Below, one piece after another: positions 38,013 to 46,444 of a stretch of 46,858 nt of DNA (positions are counted from its first letter, which is position 1; the number at the start of each line of letters is the position of its first letter). A model generated the notes under the pieces. The model made no database searches, was not told the DNA's origin, and saw nothing but the letters and a program-made list of their open reading frames with translations. Source of the stretch: a virus; IMG/VR virus record IMGVR_UViG_3300018013_000015, positions 1-46,858 of that record; one strand, written 5' to 3'. A program made the position numbers and the translations under genes.

Positions 38013-40488
38013 TCCGCTTCGTGAGGTCATAGAAAGTGGCGAGGCAGCAGAGCATCAAGCTACCAGGGAAGCGGCGCTGAAGCAGAAGTACTCTTCGATT
38101 GATTCCATGGCTCGTGCACAGAAGATCGAGGCGCTGAAGAATCCTCATCTGAATCCGTACAAACTAATCGATCCCTACGATGGGTTGGCTAACTCACTAC
38201 ATCGGTGGAAGACGGTTGCTAATGATGCGACGTTATCACACTATACAGAAGAGCAAAAGACTGCCGTAGCTTCACACTATTACGATAAGATGATTGCTCC
38301 GATGTACGGTGGGATGAAGATCGCGCCGATGAGCAAGGAGTTATGGCTCAAGCAAGCATACAAGGAGGCTACGAATTATAATATAGAAGACTCCTATAAC
38401 AACTCCATCGTACACAGTCTTGCACATGGATGGAATGAGGGATTGCCAAGTCTTGCTAGAGCGGGGCAGTATGTGTATAATACGCTTGGTAACGCTATTC
38501 CAGATGCAGTACAGTTGTATAAGAATCAAGTAGCAGAACGCGCGCTTCCTGACACACAGCGGAAGGCACTTCTTGCACGACCTTGGCATGAACAAGCAGC
38601 AGATTTACACAATCAGATTACTGCCGTGAGGCATGATTCTAAGCTAAGTGAGCTTGTCAATAAAGGTACCCAGCGTCAGACAGATGAGCACGAATTCTGG
38701 GCAGCGGCGTTGCCAAACTACGACGGCTGGCTTAATCATGCGACCTCTTTTGTAGCAGAGCAAGCTGCTCAGTTGCCAATGTATGTTGCTATGGGAGAGG
38801 GCAGCGGCGTAGCAAAGGGCAGTAATCTGACTGCCGAGTTGATGGCTACAACTGCTGGCAAACGAGTATTCGGATACTTGATGGCAGGAACCGAAGGTTA
38901 TGCTTATGGCAAAGCCACGCGTAAGCAAGAAGACAAAGCTCAAGCGTGGCAAGATGCTGTAGGTTTCTCGGTGTTTCATGGCTTATTCAATGTAGCGGGA
39001 ATGGGAACCAAGAAACTCGGCGACGTTGTTCAAGGTGTCGCAAAGGATGCAGTAGAACGTCGTGCTGCAAAACTAGAACTGGCGCAGCAAGGACTTCGAC
39101 CTGCTACGGATGCAGAGAGATACGAAGATCATAAGAAAGAGGTTGGCAACAATCTCATCGTCGCCGGAGTACCGGGGCAGCAAGCTATCTATGTAGAAGC
39201 GCTTCGCCATGTAGGTGAGATGCAGGATTCTGGTCTGAGCCGCGCTGCTGTTAAAGAACATGAGCTGAAATTGATGAACGAAGACCCTGCTCGGTATGGA
39301 CCGGTTCTTTCAGCGGCGAAGTTTATTCGTTCGATACTTGGTGATAAGAAACTAAGTGCCATTGAAGCTGGAAGTGAGGATTTTAAGTTTCTTTCTGCGA
39401 GGCTTAATCAGCTTATCATGGACGCTGGAAGTTCTCTCAACACACACGTAGAAGGAGTCCAAGAACAAGCGGCAACAAAGATTGCTAAAGAAGCATCGAC
39501 TCCTGGTACAAAGCGTACGCTCGAATTCTACAAAGCGAAAGTAATGGCAGAACTTGCTAAAGATCCTGCCGCTGCGAAGATGGTAAAGCCAGAGCAAGTA
39601 GAGAAGATGGCTCAGCAAAAGATGGCAAAGGATCAGGTTAGAGCGGCAGCGCAAGCGGAGAAACAACTGACACAGAATCCAGTTAAAAAAGTTACATCCA
39701 TTGCTTTGAAGGACAAGACCATTCCTGCGATTGAGACGCGTACTGAGTATAAGACAGATCGCTTCGGTCAGCGATCTGTGCGGTATGACAAAGTGCCCGA
39801 CTACAAAGTACGTCTCAAGCAATATATGGCAACTGCAAAGAGTCAGGGTAAGACTCTCACTCAGTTCTTTGAAGGCATGAGTGACAAAGATTTTAAGGAC
39901 GATCTTTCTAACCACTTCTATCCAAAAGCTCTTCGAGATGCCGGAGTATTCTTTGAAGGTCAGAATACTCGCGAAGGAGTGCAGAATCCTAACTTTCTTG
40001 CTTTCATGTACAACTACATTCACTTGATGCCACGTGAGTTTGGCAAGGAGCTTGAGCAACGGCTTTCGGATACTATGAAGGTTCAGAAATTTATGAACGG
40101 TAGGAAACCTTCTGAGCCGCAACTTATGTACTATGCCAAAGCTATGTATAACCACATGGATAACTTTCTCGGCTCCGGTAGATGGCCGAAGGAGTCTAAC
40201 ATCTTCCGTAGCACTCAGGATGACATGTGGAATTCTACTGAGTGGCAACGAGAGCTTCTTGAGGAGAAACATCTACAGGAAAAGCGGAATCTCAAGGACA
40301 TGTTCGCAGCTGATCCTGAAGCACAGCGTGCTGCATTGATGGCACATAAGATGCTTCATGCGCAGCGTCTAGCAGAGTATGCCAAAGGTCCAAAGGACTT
40401 CAGTTCTCAGGGGCGTATCTCAGATATTGACACGATGATCTCCGATCTTCAAACTCAGACTGGCGCGTATGAAAGGATACTATTCTAA
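37915..40488 (+). CDS. Putative internal virion (ejection) protein 2, 857 residues
   Basis: GTG start at 37915 with AGGAGG 9 bases upstream; an upstream TTG has no such site. Very Ala/Lys/Gln-rich helical protein with a more hydrophobic middle (FVAEQAAQLPMYVAMGEGSG, VFGYLMAGTEGYAYGKATRK). No lysozyme motif recognised. Probably ejected into the host with DNA, as inferred from size, helicity and neighbours. Confidence 0.45.
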   Translation: MNQNQAQVPTAAQPLPISQIQQPIQTKRTTTTNPLREVIESGEAAEHQATREAALKQKYSSIDSMARAQKIEALKNPHLNPYKLIDPYDGLANSLHRWKTVANDATLSHYTEEQKTAVASHYYDKMIAPMYGGMKIAPMSKELWLKQAYKEATNYNIEDSYNNSIVHSLAHGWNEGLPSLARAGQYVYNTLGNAIPDAVQLYKNQVAERALPDTQRKALLARPWHEQAADLHNQITAVRHDSKLSELVNKGTQRQTDEHEFWAAALPNYDGWLNHATSFVAEQAAQLPMYVAMGEGSGVAKGSNLTAELMATTAGKRVFGYLMAGTEGYAYGKATRKQEDKAQAWQDAVGFSVFHGLFNVAGMGTKKLGDVVQGVAKDAVERRAAKLELAQQGLRPATDAERYEDHKKEVGNNLIVAGVPGQQAIYVEALRHVGEMQDSGLSRAAVKEHELKLMNEDPARYGPVLSAAKFIRSILGDKKLSAIEAGSEDFKFLSARLNQLIMDAGSSLNTHVEGVQEQAATKIAKEASTPGTKRTLEFYKAKVMAELAKDPAAAKMVKPEQVEKMAQQKMAKDQVRAAAQAEKQLTQNPVKKVTSIALKDKTIPAIETRTEYKTDRFGQRSVRYDKVPDYKVRLKQYMATAKSQGKTLTQFFEGMSDKDFKDDLSNHFYPKALRDAGVFFEGQNTREGVQNPNFLAFMYNYIHLMPREFGKELEQRLSDTMKVQKFMNGRKPSEPQLMYYAKAMYNHMDNFLGSGRWPKESNIFRSTQDDMWNSTEWQRELLEEKHLQEKRNLKDMFAADPEAQRAALMAHKMLHAQRLAEYAKGPKDFSSQGRISDIDTMISDLQTQTGAYERILF

Positions 40489-42371
40489 TGGGCGGTCTTC
40501 TAGCACCTCTTGGTGAGATGTGGGCGAAGAGTTTGGAGCATGAGGGCGGCGTCGGCTCTAAGTTGCTTTCTCTAGTTGGCAATAAAGAATGGGAACTAGA
40601 TGTATCTCCAGAAGGAAAAGCTGTGAAAGCACAGCTTGGAGAGTACCAGAGATTGAGGTCTATAGCTCTAGGAGAGCGCACCAAAGATTCTAAAGCTGTG
40701 CTTGACTGGCATCAAAGCTCGGATGCAACGAGAAATGCACTTCCTATTCACACGGCGACTGTCGCAGACCTTCATGCGCATGCACAAAAGATGGGGCATC
40801 CGATACAGAATGTAACTGCACGGATTCTTCAGCGCGGTGTTAATCCAGTATCGGGAGGTAATGAAAATGCTGGGCTGACGCTCAAAGAGCTAGATATTAA
40901 AAATCGCTCTCAAGCCAGACTCGCTGGATTAGAAGGCTCAGTCGGAGATAAGATGCAGAACGTGTCTCCGCTGATCGCTTCACTTCTAGATCATCCTGAT
41001 CCTAGGGTGCAGATGAATGGTCGTAGGATTGCGGATATAGTTTCAAACGAGTTGAAGGATACACGAGTCTTTCACGAGCGCAGCGGCGATGCTACAAAGT
41101 CCGCTGCCAAAATGGCAATGAACAAGACCTTCACGACAGTGAATAAGTTCCGCGCCGCCAGTGAAGAAAAGCCGGTTCCTTTGCTGAGTACTGATCCTAC
41201 TTACAAGCCGGTAGGAAATCCTGAGCGCGTGGCACATGAAGTCTTGAGACTTGTGCAGATTCCTTTCGTAGCTATACCACACGTCGGACAATACTTTCAT
41301 CTCGGTATGTCAGCACCACTTCAGTCCATAGGCAAAGCACTGCTTAGAATGAACGCCGACGAGATGAATTCTACACTTGAGGCTTCTGGAATTCTGGCGA
41401 ATACTGAGTGGGATGTAATACACTCTGAGGTTCTTGCGCGAAGTGGCAAGCTGGCCCAATGGACGAATCAGCCGACCGCTGCGGAGATTATACGAAAGAC
41501 TATTCACCAGCCGGGATTTAACTTTATGCGCACGAAGCAACTCGCTGCCGCGGCGGCTGTAGGCTTCCACTCTGCGCAGTTCTGGGCGACAAATGCTCTA
41601 CGCGGCGATAAGCGTGCTCTCGCTGAACTTGCTGAGATGGGCATCGACGTAGCAGATGTGCAGAAGCAAGGTGGTAAACTCACCGAAGCACAGCTTCAAA
41701 AAGGCGTGTACCACTTTGTAAATAATCGCTTCTTCGTCAATAAGACAATCGACCAGTCAATGTATGGCAATGCGAACTTCTTCATGCGCTCGGCTTTTAT
41801 GTATCACTCTTTTGTATCTTCGGAGGCGGCGTACATCGGTAGGGAGCTTCGGAAGCAGTGGAAGGCTGGAGATATCAAGGGACTGGCGCAGTTCGTAGGT
41901 ACGCTCGGTATTGTCTTCCCTTCGGTCGCGCCGATGCTAAAGAGTCTTGAGCTTCTTGCTCGAACAGGATCACTACAGCAAGCACAAGCATCAATGCAAA
42001 AGGATTATAAGAGTCTTACTCATCCTGATTCTTTCGGTGACTTTGCAGGCACTTATTTTGATATGCTTGCTCACATTGGTGCTATGGGTGCATACTATAA
42101 TTACACCCAAGCTATCAAAGGTAGTCGTCTTGCAAATGCTGTTGTCGGTCCTATGATTGGAATGGGCATCACAGATACAGAGGATGCTGCGAATGCACTG
42201 AGAGGAAAGTCAATAAATCCACTTGGCAGAGATGTCACTCAAATGATTCCAGTCATAGGCAAGCCACTCTCTCACAGACTTTTTCCGACCTTGAAGGAGC
42301 AAAAGGAAAATAATCCTAAGCCTTCAAGACTACGCAAACATTTCAGACTCAGCAGGAAAGGAGGTAACTAG
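40488..42371 (+). CDS. Putative internal virion (ejection) protein 3, 627 residues
   Basis: Helical protein with potential membrane-active stretches (LVQIPFVAIPHVGQYFHLGM, GLAQFVGTLGIVFPSVAPML, GAYYNYTQAIKGSRLANAVV). Third of three consecutive long helical proteins before the spike. AAAGGA precedes the ATG, which overlaps the preceding stop (TAATG). It ends in a basic tail. Confidence 0.45.
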   Translation: MGGLLAPLGEMWAKSLEHEGGVGSKLLSLVGNKEWELDVSPEGKAVKAQLGEYQRLRSIALGERTKDSKAVLDWHQSSDATRNALPIHTATVADLHAHAQKMGHPIQNVTARILQRGVNPVSGGNENAGLTLKELDIKNRSQARLAGLEGSVGDKMQNVSPLIASLLDHPDPRVQMNGRRIADIVSNELKDTRVFHERSGDATKSAAKMAMNKTFTTVNKFRAASEEKPVPLLSTDPTYKPVGNPERVAHEVLRLVQIPFVAIPHVGQYFHLGMSAPLQSIGKALLRMNADEMNSTLEASGILANTEWDVIHSEVLARSGKLAQWTNQPTAAEIIRKTIHQPGFNFMRTKQLAAAAAVGFHSAQFWATNALRGDKRALAELAEMGIDVADVQKQGGKLTEAQLQKGVYHFVNNRFFVNKTIDQSMYGNANFFMRSAFMYHSFVSSEAAYIGRELRKQWKAGDIKGLAQFVGTLGIVFPSVAPMLKSLELLARTGSLQQAQASMQKDYKSLTHPDSFGDFAGTYFDMLAHIGAMGAYYNYTQAIKGSRLANAVVGPMIGMGITDTEDAANALRGKSINPLGRDVTQMIPVIGKPLSHRLFPTLKEQKENNPKPSRLRKHFRLSRKGGN

Positions 42372-42560
42372 ATGGCAGGACAAAGTGCAATGCTCTCACT
42401 CAAAGAAGCCAAAGCAATGCAGGAGCGTGTGCAGTGTGGAACGCATCACGTTCACACTCACGGCGAAGGAGCTAAGGAAAGTACTGGCCCTACGGGAAAC
42501 AGGAAGAAACATCCTAAGAGCCAGCTCTTCGATCACTCAAACAACGAGCACCAAGACTAG
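42372..42560 (+). CDS. 62-residue His-rich small protein
   Basis: Contains CGTHHVHTHGEG, which could bind a metal, then a basic, polar tail (NRKKHPKSQLFDHSNNEHQD). AAAGGAGGT lies before the ATG. Not recognised; a minor virion protein or ATP-grasp partner are guesses from context. Confidence 0.5.
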   Translation: MAGQSAMLSLKEAKAMQERVQCGTHHVHTHGEGAKESTGPTGNRKKHPKSQLFDHSNNEHQD

Positions 42561-42569
42561 GAGCACGGC

Positions 42570-43877
42570 ATGAAAATAGCAATGTCCTCGTATAACGCAA
42601 TGGGAGCGTGGTTCGTACTTCGTCTCCTTGCAGAAGGTCATGATGTAGATTACTACCTCTCCAAAGAAGACTACGTGGACGTTCTTGGGGGACTTATTCC
42701 GTCCCCCAAGAAGCTATCGCTGGATCATAGAAGGACGGTGCAGGGATATGGGTATCCGTCGTATGAAGGATATGATCTCTCACTGTTTGATCTCACAGGT
42801 AGAGCACGACAGGCGGATGCGTCAAAGCAACAGGCTCCGACAATCGGAGACGGCACGTTTGAGCATACAATGGAAGATGATAGAAAAGCGGGCATTGAAG
42901 TAATGGAACAAGTGGGTATCAGAGTACCGCCGTACCAGGAGTTTACCGAGGTAGGTGCTGCAAAGGCTTTCATCAAGAAAGAAAATGCGCGGTACGTATA
43001 CAAACCCTACGAAGGTCCGGGCGGCTCAGAAGATAAGTCCATAACCTACGTAGCAAAAGATGCACCGGATATGCTCAAGGTCATTGACTTGCTGTACAAA
43101 CAGTCTAAGCAAATGCCTTTTCTACTTCAAGAGTTTGTCAAAGGCACAGAAGCTTCGGTAGCCGGATTCTTCAATGGTACCAACTTCTATATGCTGAGTT
43201 GCACTCTCGAAGAAAAGAAGTTTATGAACGACAACAAAGGACCGAATACTGGGTGCTCTGGTAATTTGGTCTTCGCTGTCTCTGAGGAGTCGAAGCTCTA
43301 TGGGGAAGGTCTGAAGAAGGTAATACCGATCCTCCAGAGTGTCGGCTTTACCGGCATGATTGATCTAAACACGATTCTAACTGAGGACCGAGCATACGGT
43401 CTTGAGTGGACGCCGCGCTTTGGATATCTCGCTGATCCTACTATAGCTCAGATGTATGGCCACGGCTATGCAGATATGCTGCGAAAGATTGCTTCTATGG
43501 GAGTGCCGGAGATTAAGTGGGAGGCGCCGTTTGGAGTTTCTGTGCTATTGTCGATACCGCCATATCCTACAGAGATACGAATTCCCAAAGCCAAAGACGT
43601 GCCTATCGAGGGGCTTAATCCCGAAGATTGCGAGCAGCTTTGTAGTACCTATATGTACGATGTAATGCTCGCGAAGGATAAGAAATCTCTCATAACTAGC
43701 GGTAACTATGGCTTTGTCTGTGCTCCAATAGGCGTTGGCTCCTCTATCGAAGAGGCTGCCGGAAGATGCGACAGGGCTATCGAAAAGATTCAACTCCCCA
43801 ACATGCAACTCCGTACCGACATCAACAAAGCAACTCTCAAGCGGTATCAATTTCTCGAAACTAACGGATGGCTCTAG
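42570..43877 (+). CDS. PurD-like ATP-grasp ligase, 435 residues
   Basis: Length and motif order match phosphoribosylamine-glycine ligase (GAR synthetase): an N-terminal domain (KIAMSSYNAMGAWFVLRLLA), an ATP-grasp core with VYKPYEGPGGSEDKS, LLQEFVKGTEASVAGFFNG, the PurD-type NDNKGPNTGCSGNLVF, and GLEWTPRFGYLADP. PurD joins an amine to glycine with ATP. Whether this copy acts in purine synthesis or modifies another amine (a base, protein or sugar) is open. It stands alone among virion genes; no other purine genes are present. TAGGAG precedes the ATG. Confidence 0.75.
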   Translation: MKIAMSSYNAMGAWFVLRLLAEGHDVDYYLSKEDYVDVLGGLIPSPKKLSLDHRRTVQGYGYPSYEGYDLSLFDLTGRARQADASKQQAPTIGDGTFEHTMEDDRKAGIEVMEQVGIRVPPYQEFTEVGAAKAFIKKENARYVYKPYEGPGGSEDKSITYVAKDAPDMLKVIDLLYKQSKQMPFLLQEFVKGTEASVAGFFNGTNFYMLSCTLEEKKFMNDNKGPNTGCSGNLVFAVSEESKLYGEGLKKVIPILQSVGFTGMIDLNTILTEDRAYGLEWTPRFGYLADPTIAQMYGHGYADMLRKIASMGVPEIKWEAPFGVSVLLSIPPYPTEIRIPKAKDVPIEGLNPEDCEQLCSTYMYDVMLAKDKKSLITSGNYGFVCAPIGVGSSIEEAAGRCDRAIEKIQLPNMQLRTDINKATLKRYQFLETNGWL

Positions 43878-43885
43878 GAGGAAGT

Positions 43886-46165
43886 ATGAAGAAGTGGCTT
43901 GGTTTTTTTGGTGCGCTGCTGTTCTCAGGCGTAGCTATCGCTCAGACAACCATAGTTGTCGGCGTTGCTACAGATTCAGATAGTACGCTATGGGCGAATG
44001 GGACGGTTTCTGTACAGTTTGTTCCTAATCCTTCACAGCCAAACCTGAATGTCTACCGTATTAACGGTGCTCCACTCTCTAGTGCTGTCACTATGCAAGG
44101 ACCAATCTCACTTGGTAGCGGTGGAAGCTTTTCTGTTACTGTGTATGATAATACTCAAGTCACACCTTCTGGAAGTCAGTGGCAGTTTACTATATGTCCT
44201 CAAGCTACTTCTAAATGCGGTAGCGTAACCACTCCGGTGTCAGGTTCAGGACAAAGTATTACTACATTGATCGACGCTGCTATTCCAGCGCCGCGTTTTC
44301 CTGCAACAGCTGGAAGTTATGGTTATACAGATGTAGAGGCTATTCTTACTTACCCCGTAGGTGGAACTTATTGGAATGTCGGTTCGCTTTGTCAACGATA
44401 CTACAATGGCAGTTCATGGGGTTGTGGAACTGTGCTCGGCTTGCCGATTAGTATTGCTAGTGGTGGCACGGGTGCAACTACAGCAGCAGGGGCGCTGGCG
44501 AACTTGGGCGGCGCGGCTCTCTCCGGCGCAACATTCACTGGGCCGGTGAGTGCACCGAGTCTGACACTTGGCACTCCACTGACTGTAACAAACGGCGGCA
44601 CGGGCGTAACCACAGCAGCATGGACCGATCCAAGGACATATGGGGCACAATGCAACGGCACTATAGATGATACAACTGCCATGCAAAATGCCATCAATGC
44701 TGTACCGTCAGGGGGCACACTCTATTTTCCTCAGAGTGGGCTTTGCTTAATATCATCGACGCTGACGATTGCCAATGCAATAACGATGGAGGGAGTTGGC
44801 TGGAATAGTGGCCTGCTTGTTGCTTCCACGATGCCAACCAATCAGGACGTTTTGCACGTTTACAACGCCACTAATCCTATTTCAGGCTTCACTGCAAGAG
44901 ACTTTGCAATACTTCCGCAGTCGGAAATTCCAGCGCAAAACGCCATTACCTTTGATGCCCAAGCGGGAACCAACACAATCTCGAACTTTGAAATTGACCA
45001 TCTCGAAATTGGACAGTTCCATGCGCAGGCTATCGCCATGTATGGCCCAAATCCCTCGCTTGCATTTGACGGGGTTTTCACTGGGTCTGTGCATGACAGC
45101 GTGCTTACTGGGGGAGCGAACCTTCAAAATGCCGGTGATTCTCTGCATTTTCAGAACAACACGATAACCGGAACGGGTATCTTTATCGTGAACCTAATTG
45201 GCTTAGGATCGAATACGGCTCACGGCTTTCTTTTCGACGGAAACAACGTGACTGTCAGCGGCGGCGTGCAAGTTATAAATGCGTGGTCTGGACAGTTCAC
45301 CAATAACAACATGGAGCTATATTCTGGCGCAACGGGCAGTGATGGAGCGGTGCTCGATCTTGCCGGAAATGCCACCATTCCACCAACAAATATCGTGATT
45401 CAAGGCAACACAATTTTGTCTGGTCCTTCCGTTAGTACTTGTATTCGGGTAAATCAAGTGGTTGGAACTTTCATCGGCCCGAACCGGCTGACCGTTGCGA
45501 CCGGAGGAGACTACACGGTTACCGTTACCTCGTTGGCAGATCGAACGATGCTATTTCTACCATGGACTGAGCCGAATGGAGAACTCCCCGGATCGTGGCT
45601 ATCTGATCCCGGTAACGTCGGCACGACGTTGGTATATCTTGATCCCACCACAAAAAAGTGGACCTTTAATCAACTAGTAAACTTCAACAATGGGATTTCG
45701 ATCAATGGATACTCCGCGTTGCTGACCACGCAGCAGACCGGCACGGGTAGTATTGTTATGTCGGGCAGTCCGACGATCAACACCCCCACGTTGAACACCC
45801 CAACAATCGTAGGTGGAGCTACCGGCGCGGGAAGCATCGTGCTGGCGAATAGTCCGACACTCGTAACCCCTACCCTCGGCAATGCGTCTTCAACCTCTGA
45901 AACCATTGGAGGCGGTCTGACTATCAGTAATTCAAGTCTGATTGTGCAGGTTTACGGATCTGTCACCACCACAGGATCAGAAACCTCAGATACTCTGAGC
46001 GATGCACGGTTGACAGCAAGCAGTCATTGTTGGGCTATGGCGACCAACCCATCTGCGGCGGCTTTCACTGGAGTTTACACGGCTACAGGAACGGGAGTAA
46101 TGAGTGTCATCCATTCGGCGGGTTCAGCGGGGGCGAGCTGGGCGATTTCCTGTAGTAAGAACTAG
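43886..46165 (+). CDS. Tail spike/fibre protein with Sec signal peptide, 759 residues
   Basis: The ATG at 43886 has AGGAGG 4 bases upstream; an earlier in-frame ATG at 43868 overlaps the previous gene. Residues 1-19 are a typical signal peptide (KKWLGFFGALLFSGVAIA) with an AIA/Q cleavage site. Then come beta segments, two SGGTGATTAAGALANLGGAA-type fibre repeats, and a right-handed beta-helix-like centre with a pectate-lyase-type opening (TDPRTYGAQCNGTIDDTTAM) and many NNT turns. The C-terminus has SPTINTPTLNTPTIVGG repeats and a small beta domain. Host binding or polysaccharide cleavage is inferred. Confidence 0.75.
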   Translation: MKKWLGFFGALLFSGVAIAQTTIVVGVATDSDSTLWANGTVSVQFVPNPSQPNLNVYRINGAPLSSAVTMQGPISLGSGGSFSVTVYDNTQVTPSGSQWQFTICPQATSKCGSVTTPVSGSGQSITTLIDAAIPAPRFPATAGSYGYTDVEAILTYPVGGTYWNVGSLCQRYYNGSSWGCGTVLGLPISIASGGTGATTAAGALANLGGAALSGATFTGPVSAPSLTLGTPLTVTNGGTGVTTAAWTDPRTYGAQCNGTIDDTTAMQNAINAVPSGGTLYFPQSGLCLISSTLTIANAITMEGVGWNSGLLVASTMPTNQDVLHVYNATNPISGFTARDFAILPQSEIPAQNAITFDAQAGTNTISNFEIDHLEIGQFHAQAIAMYGPNPSLAFDGVFTGSVHDSVLTGGANLQNAGDSLHFQNNTITGTGIFIVNLIGLGSNTAHGFLFDGNNVTVSGGVQVINAWSGQFTNNNMELYSGATGSDGAVLDLAGNATIPPTNIVIQGNTILSGPSVSTCIRVNQVVGTFIGPNRLTVATGGDYTVTVTSLADRTMLFLPWTEPNGELPGSWLSDPGNVGTTLVYLDPTTKKWTFNQLVNFNNGISINGYSALLTTQQTGTGSIVMSGSPTINTPTLNTPTIVGGATGAGSIVLANSPTLVTPTLGNASSTSETIGGGLTISNSSLIVQVYGSVTTTGSETSDTLSDARLTASSHCWAMATNPSAAAFTGVYTATGTGVMSVIHSAGSAGASWAISCSKN

Positions 46166-46179
46166 GCGCTGTAATTGAT

Positions 46180-46193
46180 GGCACTGCGGTGCC
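46180..46193 (+). promoter_or_regulatory. Small hairpin upstream of the 37-residue gene
   Basis: GGCAC-TGCG-GTGCC, 10 bases before the AGGAG of the next gene; one of a series of such hairpins before ribosome sites. Confidence 0.5.
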
Positions 46194-46212
46194 TGAACAA
46201 GTAGGAGAAATT

Positions 46213-46326
46213 ATGACGATTGTGATCGCAGGGGTAATTTTAGGGGTGGGAGTTTTACTGTGGGTGGTCTGTGCAACCCATCCTCCAGCAAACCCGAATT
46301 CTGAATGGTGGGACGAGGACGAGTGA
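46213..46326 (+). CDS. 37-residue membrane protein, last rightward gene
   Basis: One hydrophobic segment (TIVIAGVILGVGVLLWVVCA) followed by a short acidic tail (SEWWDEDE). TAGGAG stands 5 bases before the ATG. Position at the end of the virion operon and size would suit a small lysis or spanin-related membrane protein, but no motif proves it. Confidence 0.55.
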   Translation: MTIVIAGVILGVGVLLWVVCATHPPANPNSEWWDEDE

Positions 46327-46358
46327 TGGCTCCCGCGCAGTAAAGCAGGTGAAGAAAT

Positions 46359-46396
46359 GAAAAAGCCCCACTCAATCTTCCGAGTGGGGCTTCTTA
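46359..46396. terminator. Bidirectional rho-independent terminator
   Basis: An 11-bp perfect stem (AAGCCCCACTC 46363-46373, GAGTGGGGCTT 46382-46392) with an 8-base loop. On the minus strand it is followed by TTTTTC, on the plus strand by CTTCTTATAAAT. It separates the converging virion and replication operons. A second 7-bp hairpin (CTCGATG/CATCGAG) lies just to its right near 46402-46425. Confidence 0.85.
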
Positions 46397-46444
46397 TAAA
46401 TCTCGATGTGGTATCATCCATCGAGTTGATAAGACACCTCCTTT

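Noticed and set aside
39352-40272. 306-codon open frame on the minus strand
   Set aside because: It lies wholly inside the 857-residue ejection-type gene on the opposite strand, has no ribosome site and a composition (Leu/Arg/Ser/Cys) typical of antisense frames.
42385-42573. Second frame overlapping the 62-residue His-rich gene
   Set aside because: No ribosome site; the other frame has AAAGGAGGT before its ATG.
46107-46421. 104-codon minus-strand frame next to the terminator, with AGGAGGTG upstream
   Set aside because: It runs through the terminator, the 37-residue gene and the end of the spike gene in antisense; the ribosome site is too far (about 16 bases) and the protein is low-complexity Ser/Pro/Thr.
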